A stretch of 20,329 nucleotides of DNA, taken from contig CAZKPU010000039.1 in the NCBI GenBank assembly GCA_964554715.1, positions 1 to 20,329 on the forward strand, in the 5' to 3' direction. Source of the DNA: RXOA01 sp964554715 (lineage in GTDB: Bacteria; Bipolaricaulota; Bipolaricaulia; UBA7950; UBA9294). The notes beneath the pieces are model-generated. The model had not been told where the DNA came from. It saw only the letters and a list, made by a program, of their open reading frames with translations, and made no database searches. Shown piece by piece: positions 7,325-13,689 of the stretch (position 1 is the stretch's first letter; each line of letters starts with the position of its first letter). The translations under genes were made by a program, and so were the position numbers.

Positions 7325-7869
7325 TCGAGGAATTGGATATGCACATCTTGGATCTGGTGCAAAACGCGATGACCGCTCAATCGTCTCTCATCGAGATAGC
7401 CGTCCAACGAGATACCGCCAAGGATGTTCTCGTCCTTCGAGTTCGCGACGACGGAGCAGGGATGGATGAGCAAACACGGCTTCTCGTGGAGCGCGGATTT
7501 CACTCAACCAAATGTCCCAAGTGTGTCGGACTGGGAATCCCTCTTCTACGGGAAACGGCTGAGCACTGCGACGGCACGTTCTCGTTGGAGAGCGAGCCCG
7601 GCAAGGGCACGGCGATCACCGCAACGTTTCGAGCGTCCCATATCGACCTTCCGCCGTTCGGGAATCTCGAGGCGACGTTTCTTGACATCATCGCAACCAG
7701 CGGACAGACGCGGGTCCGCATCGATTACCGCGATGATGACCGATCCTTCGAACTGGACACGCAGAGAATCCGGGAACTGCTCGGCGACGTCCCGATGCAA
7801 CATCCTGATGTGATTCGGTTTCTCCACGCATTCCTCGCCGATCGAATAGGAGGGGCACATGAAGCTTGA
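7321..7869 (+). CDS. ATP-binding HATPase_c protein (hydrogenase-cluster type)
   Basis: 182 residues. The N-terminal about 105 residues are a GHKL ATPase: N box 'DMHILDLVQNAMTA' (N15), G1 box 'VRDDGAGMDE' (41-50), G2 'VGLGIPLLRETAE' (69-81) and 'GKGTAITATF' at the end. The remaining about 75 residues form a separate small domain without recognisable motifs. It is a different subfamily from the RsbT-like protein at 5329. In place of the basic/threonine-rich ATP lid I remember for this family, it has 'STKCPKCVGLG', a CxxC pair (C65, C68) with C83 nearby. It overlaps NuoE by 4 bases and the next gene by 11. Such proteins commonly sit between nuoE and nuoF in [FeFe]-hydrogenase operons; their function has not been established to my knowledge. 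Confidence 0.85.
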   Translation: MIEELDMHILDLVQNAMTAQSSLIEIAVQRDTAKDVLVLRVRDDGAGMDEQTRLLVERGFHSTKCPKCVGLGIPLLRETAEHCDGTFSLESEPGKGTAITATFRASHIDLPPFGNLEATFLDIIATSGQTRVRIDYRDDDRSFELDTQRIRELLGDVPMQHPDVIRFLHAFLADRIGGAHEA

Positions 7870-8224
7870 AGACCTGCGCAAGATTCGAGAACGCGCATCC
7901 AAAGATCTGAACCTGAGAAAGGGCAATGCTCGCGTACGAATCGTGGTCGGCATGGGGACCAGCGGCATCGCCGCCGGCGCCCGCGACGTGCTGGCGGCGT
8001 TTCTCGACGAGATCGCGAAACGCAGCCTGACCGATGTCGTCGTAACACAGACGGGCGGCCGGGGTCTTGCATCCTCGGAGCCGGTCGTGGAGATTCACGT
8101 TCAGGAGAAGCCGGTCGTCGTTTACGGCAACGTCGACCGGGAGAAGGCAGCGCGGATCATTACCGAGCATGTTGTCAACGGACAAGCCATTGATGACTTC
8201 GTCATCGAGGTGAGAGAGCCATGA
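7859..8224 (+). CDS. Thioredoxin-fold [2Fe-2S] ferredoxin-like protein lacking all cysteines
   Basis: 121 residues. It clearly belongs to the small ferredoxin-like family between nuoE and nuoF in hydrogenase clusters: 'VRIVVGMGTSGIAAGARDVL', 'SLTDVVVTQTG', 'EPVVEIHV' and 'GNVDREKAARIITEHVVNG' are its normal conserved blocks. In the homologues I remember, the first block reads GTCGIAAGA and the second TGCxGLC, providing cluster ligands. Here those positions are S35, G67 and A71, and the protein contains no cysteine at all. The coding frame is intact, with AGGAGGGG just before ATG 7859 and overlaps with both neighbours, so it is not a pseudogene in the usual sense. It should not bind an Fe-S cluster; a structural or regulatory role is an inference. 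Confidence 0.85.
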   Translation: MKLEDLRKIRERASKDLNLRKGNARVRIVVGMGTSGIAAGARDVLAAFLDEIAKRSLTDVVVTQTGGRGLASSEPVVEIHVQEKPVVVYGNVDREKAARIITEHVVNGQAIDDFVIEVREP

Positions 8225-10047
8225 AGCGAAGACTGGACGTTCTCGTCTGCTCGGGGGCCGCATGTGCTTCGGCGCACAGCCAGGACGTAAGAGATGAGTT
8301 GAGGAGGCAGATTGCCTCTCAAGGCCTCGACGAAGAGGTTCACGTCATCGAGACCGGTTGCATGGGCCCTTGTGAGATGGGGCCGATCGTCCTCGTCTAC
8401 CCGGAAGGTGTGTTCTACGTCCGCCTGACCCCCGCAGATATCGCCGAGATCGTCGAGGAACACTTCCTGAAGGGCCGGCAGGTGGAGCGTCTTCTGTGGG
8501 AGTCTCCCGAAGCCCGGCGATTGGCACAGGAAAAGAGACAGCTCCCCTTCTTCGAGGGACAGCAGAAGATTGTGTTGTCCAACTGCGGCCGAATCGACCC
8601 CGAGAACCTCGAGGAATACATCGCTGCCGACGGCTACGCAGCGCTGGCAAGAGTCCTCTCGGAGATGAAGCCGGAGGATGTCGTTGTGTCGATCGAAGCA
8701 TCCGGTCTGCGCGGCCGGGGCGGGGCCGGGTTCCCAACCGGCAAGAAGTGGCAGTTCGTCGCCCAGGAACGAGGCGAGGAGAAAGCCATCGTCTGCAACG
8801 GCGATGAGGGGGACCCGGGAGCGTTCATGGATCGATCGCTCTTGGAAGGCGATCCGCATGCGATCCTGGAAGGGATGGCGATCGCCGCCTATGCCGTCGG
8901 CGCGGATCACGGATACATCTACGTCCGCGCAGAGTACCCGTTGGCGATCAAGAGGCTCGAGATCGCTTTGGCACAGGCCCGCGAGGCCGGCTTGCTCGGA
9001 CCCAACATCCTGGAGACCGGATTCTCCTTTGACGTTGAGCTGAGGATCGGTGCCGGCGCCTTTGTCTGCGGTGAGGAGACTGCGCTCCTGGAATCCATCG
9101 AAGGGAAACGCGGCATGCCTCGGCCAAGACCCCCTTACCCTTCTGCTAGCGGCGTGTTTGAACTGCCAACGCTCATCAACAATGTCGAGACATGGGGCAA
9201 CATCCGGCACATCGTGCTGCACGGCCCCGAATGGTTCCGGTCTGTGGGGACCGAGAAGAGTCCGGGAACCAAGGTGTTCGCTCTGTCGGGAAATGTATGC
9301 AACACAGGCCTGGTCGAAGTCCCGATGGGCACTACTCTGAGGCAGTTGATCTTCGACATCGGCGGCGGGATCCCCGGGGGCAAGGCGTTCAAAGCCGTCC
9401 AAACGGGCGGCCCATCCGGCGGCTGCATCCCCGCCGAACATCTGGACACGCCGATCGATTACGAGTCTCTGAAGGAACTGGGGACAATCATGGGGTCGGG
9501 CGGAGTCATCGTGATGGACGAGGACAGCTGTATGGTGAACATCGCCAAGTTCTTCCTCGACTTCAGTTGTGAGGAGTCCTGCGGCAAGTGTGTCCCGTGC
9601 CGGATTGGAGTCGATCAGATGCGGAAGATCCTCGAGCGGATTACCAACGGCCAGGGTCACCCCGACGATCTGAGAAGGCTGCATGAACTGGCAGACGTGA
9701 TCAAAGCAACGTCTCTGTGCGGCTTGGGACAAGCCGCGCCGAACCCGGTTCTGTCGACTCTTCAGCATTTCGAAGACGAGTACCGCGCACATGTAGAAGA
9801 CAAGGTTTGCCCCGCCATGGTGTGCCGCGAGCTGATCTGTTTTGAGATTGACGCCTCAACGTGTAAGGCGTGCGACCGTTGCCGGAAGGAGTGTCCCGTC
9901 GATGCGATCTCCGGCGAGCCGGGGAAGCCTCCATACGAGATTGACGCAGAGATATGTATCCGATGTGGTCAGTGTCAGCTGGTCTGTCCGTTTGATGCCA
10001 TCCATAAGGCATCACGGCAAACCGTAGCCAATCAAGCCCCAGACTAG
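8221..10047 (+). CDS. hydB: NuoF/HydB-like flavoprotein subunit of the hydrogenase, with C-terminal 2x[4Fe-4S] domain
   Basis: 608 residues in four parts. (1) A thioredoxin-like [2Fe-2S] domain with C10, C15, C47 and C51. (2) The NAD(H)/FMN core with 'GLRGRGGAGFPTGKKW', 'CNGDEGDPGAFMDR' and 'GAFVCGEETALLESIEGKRG'. (3) The N3-type [4Fe-4S] site C454-x2-C457-x2-C460 plus C500. (4) A C-terminal segment starting 'CPAMVC' followed by two [4Fe-4S] motifs, C548/C551/C554/C558 and C579/C582/C585/C589. The extra ferredoxin-like C-terminus distinguishes HydB of multimeric and bifurcating hydrogenases from ordinary HoxF/NuoF, and in those enzymes it is linked to ferredoxin-side electron transfer. The ATG overlaps the previous stop by 4 bases. 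The cytoplasmic role is exchange of electrons between NAD(H), FMN and the hydrogenase. Confidence 0.94.
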   Translation: MKRRLDVLVCSGAACASAHSQDVRDELRRQIASQGLDEEVHVIETGCMGPCEMGPIVLVYPEGVFYVRLTPADIAEIVEEHFLKGRQVERLLWESPEARRLAQEKRQLPFFEGQQKIVLSNCGRIDPENLEEYIAADGYAALARVLSEMKPEDVVVSIEASGLRGRGGAGFPTGKKWQFVAQERGEEKAIVCNGDEGDPGAFMDRSLLEGDPHAILEGMAIAAYAVGADHGYIYVRAEYPLAIKRLEIALAQAREAGLLGPNILETGFSFDVELRIGAGAFVCGEETALLESIEGKRGMPRPRPPYPSASGVFELPTLINNVETWGNIRHIVLHGPEWFRSVGTEKSPGTKVFALSGNVCNTGLVEVPMGTTLRQLIFDIGGGIPGGKAFKAVQTGGPSGGCIPAEHLDTPIDYESLKELGTIMGSGGVIVMDEDSCMVNIAKFFLDFSCEESCGKCVPCRIGVDQMRKILERITNGQGHPDDLRRLHELADVIKATSLCGLGQAAPNPVLSTLQHFEDEYRAHVEDKVCPAMVCRELICFEIDASTCKACDRCRKECPVDAISGEPGKPPYEIDAEICIRCGQCQLVCPFDAIHKASRQTVANQAPD

Positions 10048-10067
10048 GGTTCGCCAAGGGAGGATCT

Positions 10068-10766
10068 GTGAAAGAAATCGCCATCAACATCGATGGCCGG
10101 GCCGTCACTGCACCGCCCGGGAGAACAATCCTCGAGATCGCAAGGGAAAACGACATCCGGATTCCGACGCTGTGCCACCTCGACGGGCTTGCCGACGTGG
10201 GTTCATGCCGGTTGTGCATTGTCGAGGCGAACGGCCAGATCGTGACGTCATGCACAACACAGGCCAGCGATGGCATGGAAGTCAAGACGAATACCGCGAC
10301 CATCGGTCATCTGCGCCGGACCATCCTTGAGCTGTTGTTCGCAGAGGGAAACCATGTCTGCTCCGTGTGTGCCTCCAACGGCCATTGCGAGCTTCAGGAT
10401 CTGGCTTGCGAACTGGGAATGCATTCGGTGAACGTGCCGTATGCCTATCCCCGCAATCGGATCGACGCTTCGCATCCCCGTTTCCTGATCGATCGCGATC
10501 GATGCGTCCTTTGCGGACGTTGTGTTCGCGTTTGCTCCGAGGTAGAAGGAGCCAACACATGGGGAATCGCCGATCGCGGCTCCGGAGCGCGAGTGATCAC
10601 CGATCTTGACGTCGATTGGGGCTCGGCCGAGACGTGTACCAGCTGCGGGAAGTGCGTCGAGGTCTGTCCGACCGGCGCAATCATCGTGAAGGGTGCCTGT
10701 ACCGCCGAAATGGTGAAGCGCCCCGAGCTGGTCCGTGAGCTGACCGAAAGGAGGGCCCGTGGCTAA
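10068..10766 (+). CDS. hoxU: HoxU/HydA-like iron-sulfur subunit of the [NiFe]-hydrogenase
   Basis: 232 residues, matching HoxU or the N-terminal third of NuoG. It has a plant-type [2Fe-2S] site C36-x10-C47-x2-C50-x11-C62, then an N5-type His-Cys cluster in 'GNHVCSVCASNGHCELQ' (H96, C98, C101, C107). Two classical [4Fe-4S] motifs follow: C146/C149/C152/C156 and C190/C193/C196/C200. It forms the electron wire between the NuoF flavoprotein and the small hydrogenase subunit. The GTG at 10068 has GGGAGG directly upstream and lies 20 bases after the NuoF stop. It ends inside the next start codon region (8-base overlap). It has no H-cluster domain, so the catalytic part must come from HoxYH. Called HydA in the bifurcating HydABCSL nomenclature. 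Confidence 0.93.
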   Translation: MKEIAINIDGRAVTAPPGRTILEIARENDIRIPTLCHLDGLADVGSCRLCIVEANGQIVTSCTTQASDGMEVKTNTATIGHLRRTILELLFAEGNHVCSVCASNGHCELQDLACELGMHSVNVPYAYPRNRIDASHPRFLIDRDRCVLCGRCVRVCSEVEGANTWGIADRGSGARVITDLDVDWGSAETCTSCGKCVEVCPTGAIIVKGACTAEMVKRPELVRELTERRARG

Positions 10767-11295
10767 GGCACGCATTGCTACCATGTGGCTGAGCGGATGT
10801 TCAGGCTGTCACATGTCCCTCCTTGATCTGGATGAGGTTCTCCTGACGCTCGCCGATCGCGTGGATTTCGCGAACAGCCCTCTGACGGACATCAAGACCT
10901 TCCCCGAAGACGGGGTTGACGTCACGATCATCGAAGGCGCCATCGCCAACGAAGAGCATCTCGAACTCACGAAGCTCGCCCGCGAGCGCTCCAAGATCAT
11001 CATTGCGCTCGGCGACTGTGCGGTCACAGGCAACGTGCCGACTCTGCGCAACGGAATCACTCCCGCGGAGCTGTTGGAGGATGTATATGGGCCCGAGCGC
11101 ACATCAACGGGGACCCTGCCGACCGAGGATGTCCCGCCGCTGCTCATGAGAGTCCGCCCGGTTCATGAACTGATCCGAGTGGATCTGTTCTTGCACGGAT
11201 GTCCTCCGCCGGCGGCACTCATCGGGAAGGCGCTTCTTGCTCTTCTCGACGGGAAGACGCCCGAACTCGTCGGAGAAGACCTCAAGTTCGGTTAG
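10759..11295 (+). CDS. hoxY: [NiFe]-hydrogenase small subunit (HoxY/HydS)
   Basis: 178 residues, the short form typical of cytoplasmic group 3 enzymes, with no Tat signal and no medial or distal clusters. The proximal [4Fe-4S] ligands are visible: C14 and C17 in 'WLSGCSGCHMSLLD', C87 in 'LGDCAVTGNVP' and C148 in 'FLHGCPPPA'. It passes electrons from the NiFe site in HoxH to the HoxU iron-sulfur chain. The GTG start follows GGAGG closely and overlaps the HoxU stop by 8 bases; the large-subunit gene starts 26 bases after the stop. Confidence 0.94.
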   Translation: MAKARIATMWLSGCSGCHMSLLDLDEVLLTLADRVDFANSPLTDIKTFPEDGVDVTIIEGAIANEEHLELTKLARERSKIIIALGDCAVTGNVPTLRNGITPAELLEDVYGPERTSTGTLPTEDVPPLLMRVRPVHELIRVDLFLHGCPPPAALIGKALLALLDGKTPELVGEDLKFG

Positions 11296-11321
11296 GAGAG
11301 GATGACAAGAGGAGACGTGCT

Positions 11322-12749
11322 ATGAAGCAAATCCATATCGAACCCGTGACACGCGTGGAGGGGCACGGAAAGATCACCCTCACGTTGGATGATGCCGGCG
11401 AAGTCAGCCGTGCTCAATTCCACGTCACCGAACTCCGTGGTTTTGAGCGGTTCTGCGAAGGAAGAACTCTGTGGGAAATGCCGGGGATCACGGCCCGTAT
11501 CTGTGGGATTTGCCCGATCAGTCACATCCTTGCTTCGGCCAAGGCCGGTGATGCCATTCTCGCGGTTCGTGTTCCTGAAACGGCTATTCTTCTTCGACGG
11601 TTAATGAACTTGGGCCAGATGATTCAATCGCACGCCTTGAGCTTCTTCTACCTATCGGCACCGGATCTGCTGCTTGGATGGGATGCCGACCCGGCGGAGC
11701 GGAACGTGATCGGGCTCTTCCAGGCGAACCCCGACCTTGTTCGAAAGGGCGTCAGACTCCGAAGCTATGGGCAAGAAATCATCAACAGGCTCGGCGGCAA
11801 GCGGATCCACCCGGCGTGGGCCGTTCCCGGCGGCGTAAACCAAGCGCTCACGAGTGAAGATCGCCAATGGATGAGAGACCAGCTCCCGGAGGCGTTCGAT
11901 ACCGTTCGTGAGACGCTCGACGCACTCAAGACGACGTTCGCCACGAGCGCATGGCGCGACAGCCTCGGGGACTTCCCGTCCTTGTACTTCGGATTGGTCA
12001 GCGGCGATCACACCGGCACATGGGAGCACTATGACGGCGCGCTTCGCCTTCGCGACGCCGACGGAACCAACCTCGTCGATGGGCTGGCACCCAGCCGCTA
12101 CGACGAAGTGGTCACCGAGGCCTCGGAGTCGTGGAGCTACCTGAAGTTCCCGTTCTACGGCAAGATGGGCTACCCGCAAGGCATGTACCGGGTCGGACCT
12201 TTGGGACGCGTCAACCTCTGTGATCGATTCGGAACTCCCCGTGCCGACGAGGAGTTGGAGGACTTCCGCGAGAAGTGCGGTGGCCTCTCGGGCAAAGTGT
12301 TCGATTACCACTATACGCGCCTGCTGGAGATCCTCGCTTCCCTGGAGCGGGTCGAACGGATCCTCGACGAGGACCCGATTCTTTCCGATCGGATTCGCGC
12401 CGAAGCCGGCATCAACAGCAATGAGGGGGTAGGTGTTCACGAAGCTCCGCGAGGTACGTTGATCCACCACTACAAAGTCGACGACAACGGACTGATCGAG
12501 TGGGTCAATCTCATCGTTTCCACAGGACACAACAATCTGGCAATGAACGAATCCATCCTGCGGATCGCCCAGCGAAACATCCATGAAGGCAAGGTCAGCC
12601 AGGGGATCCTCAATCAAATCGAGGGTGGAATCCGCGCATTCGATCCGTGCTTGTCATGCTCGGTCCACGCCGTGGGGCATATGCCTCTTCGGCTAACGAT
12701 CCGAGACTCTCAAGGGCAGATTATCGAAACGCTGCCTCGATCGGAGTAG
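11322..12749 (+). CDS. hoxH: [NiFe]-hydrogenase large subunit, group 3d-like (HoxH/HydL)
   Basis: 475 residues. The four NiFe cysteines are present in the L1 motif 'RICGICPISH' (C61, C64, H68) and the L2 motif 'DPCLSCSVHAVG' (C443, C446, H449). A 26-residue tail follows H449, so the precursor needs endoproteolytic maturation after His; the matching protease gene starts 6 bases downstream. The N-terminal 'IEPVTRVEGHG' is typical. ATG 11322 is chosen because AAGAGGAG (11307-11314) precedes it at 7 bases and the family begins at MKQIHIEPV; the frame extends to 11199 only as an overlap into hoxY. With HoxY, HoxU and the NuoE/F pair it forms a soluble NAD(H)-coupled hydrogenase. The motifs fit group 3 NAD-linked or bifurcating enzymes; the exact subgroup needs a tree. 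Confidence 0.95.
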   Translation: MKQIHIEPVTRVEGHGKITLTLDDAGEVSRAQFHVTELRGFERFCEGRTLWEMPGITARICGICPISHILASAKAGDAILAVRVPETAILLRRLMNLGQMIQSHALSFFYLSAPDLLLGWDADPAERNVIGLFQANPDLVRKGVRLRSYGQEIINRLGGKRIHPAWAVPGGVNQALTSEDRQWMRDQLPEAFDTVRETLDALKTTFATSAWRDSLGDFPSLYFGLVSGDHTGTWEHYDGALRLRDADGTNLVDGLAPSRYDEVVTEASESWSYLKFPFYGKMGYPQGMYRVGPLGRVNLCDRFGTPRADEELEDFREKCGGLSGKVFDYHYTRLLEILASLERVERILDEDPILSDRIRAEAGINSNEGVGVHEAPRGTLIHHYKVDDNGLIEWVNLIVSTGHNNLAMNESILRIAQRNIHEGKVSQGILNQIEGGIRAFDPCLSCSVHAVGHMPLRLTIRDSQGQIIETLPRSE

Positions 12750-12755
12750 GCGACG

Positions 12756-13277
12756 ATGGACTACGTGGTGGGGATCGGAAACACGCTTCGCGGAGACGAC
12801 GCCGTGGGTGCGTATGTCGTCTCGCGGCTTCCCCGCACGAGGAACGTATCTCTCGATGCTGTGCACCAACTGACGCCTGATTGGACGGATCGTCTTCATG
12901 AAGCATCCCGTGTACTGTTCGTCGACGCGGACGCGGAGGGTCACGCACCGCGGATCGAGCGGCTGACGCCCTCACGTGTCGCACCGATCGGCCACACCAT
13001 CCGTCCCGAGGTCCTCATCGCTTGGATGGAAGCCATCTGTCCCGCTGTCCCGGAAGCATGGCTGCTTCGCGTCCCGGCGTTCCGGTTTGATGTTGGCGCT
13101 CCACTGAGCGAACGGTGTTCCAACCATGCCGAACGTGCCATCCAACTCGCCACAGCTTGGCTCGACAAAGACAGCTCTTACCCAACGCTTGATCCTGCTA
13201 CGCCCGGACATGACTCAGGAGGTACATGTGAGAGAGATCTTGGAAAGATACCCGCCCGATCGGTCGAGTCTTCTTGA
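12756..13277 (+). CDS. hoxW: Hydrogenase maturation protease (HoxW/HycI family)
   Basis: 173 residues. It removes the C-terminal peptide of the HoxH precursor after nickel insertion. It has the N-terminal 'VVGIGNTLRGDDAVGAYV' motif with acidic Ni-sensing residue D15, a second acidic residue D57 in 'VLFVDADAEG' and H80 in 'IGHTIRPE', the three expected metal-recognition residues. The start ATG 12756 has GGAG, partly inside the HoxH stop region. The last about 35 residues ('SYPTLDPATPGHDSGG' onward) look unlike the family and run 50 bases into the next nuoE gene, across its ribosome site. An ancestral stop codon was probably lost, leaving a read-through tail. Confidence 0.9.
   Translation: MDYVVGIGNTLRGDDAVGAYVVSRLPRTRNVSLDAVHQLTPDWTDRLHEASRVLFVDADAEGHAPRIERLTPSRVAPIGHTIRPEVLIAWMEAICPAVPEAWLLRVPAFRFDVGAPLSERCSNHAERAIQLATAWLDKDSSYPTLDPATPGHDSGGTCERDLGKIPARSVESS
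13217..13222 (+). promoter_or_regulatory. Ribosome binding site for the second NuoE gene
   Basis: AGGAGG 5 bases before GTG 13228. It favours this GTG over the in-frame ATG at 13210, which precedes the site. It lies inside the hoxW reading frame. Confidence 0.6.
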
Positions 13278-13689
13278 CATCCTGCACGAGATTCAAGACG
13301 CCGACCCCGAGAACCATCTCAGCACCGAGGCACTACGTGCGGCAGCGCAGTATGTAGGCGTTTCTCTGTCTGAGGTTCTCAGCACGGCAACGTTCTACTC
13401 GATGTTCAGCCTTGTCCCCCGGGGGCAGCACATCATCCGCATCTGCGAGTCCCCTCCATGCCAGCTGATGGGGGGCACGAGCATCCTCTCGGCGCTGAGT
13501 TCATTGCTTGGAGTCAAGCCCGGGGAAACCACCGATGACAGAGTCTTTACGCTGGAGACGACAAGCTGTCTGGGTGTCTGCGGTGTCGCACCCGCGATGA
13601 TGATCGATGATGAACTCTACGGGAACCTGACCTCGGATCGTCTTCGGGACATCATCGCACGCGTGAGGAGGGACGATGCAACTGGCTAG
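13228..13689 (+). CDS. NuoE-like [2Fe-2S] subunit of formate dehydrogenase (FdsG-like)
   Basis: 153 residues, second NuoE paralogue of the operon. Ligands C73 and C78 ('ICESPPCQLMGG') and C114 and C118 ('SCLGVCGVAPAM') are all present, so it should carry a [2Fe-2S] cluster. It differs from the first copy in the N-terminal helices and starts directly at 'REILERYPPDRSSLLDILHE'. In FdsGBA-type formate dehydrogenases the gamma subunit pairs with the NuoF-like beta subunit, which here begins 14 bases before this gene ends. Position directly before NuoF and the formate dehydrogenase catalytic subunit supports that assignment over a second hydrogenase module. An alternative start at ATG 13210 would add 6 residues. 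Confidence 0.9.
   Translation: MREILERYPPDRSSLLDILHEIQDADPENHLSTEALRAAAQYVGVSLSEVLSTATFYSMFSLVPRGQHIIRICESPPCQLMGGTSILSALSSLLGVKPGETTDDRVFTLETTSCLGVCGVAPAMMIDDELYGNLTSDRLRDIIARVRRDDATG

Noticed and set aside
8122..9792. A 556-codon open frame on the minus strand opposite nuoF1
   Set aside because: It lies wholly antisense to a well-conserved NuoF gene and its translation shows no recognisable domain; it follows from the codon usage of the real gene.
10068..10766. [FeFe]-hydrogenase catalytic subunit
   Set aside because: The protein ends after the two [4Fe-4S] motifs at about residue 204 and has no H-cluster motifs; the catalytic subunit is HoxH.
11199..11321. Earlier start for hoxH
   Set aside because: It would overlap the 3' end of hoxY by about 100 bases; the ATG at 11322 has AAGAGGAG at 7 bases and begins with the conserved N-terminus.
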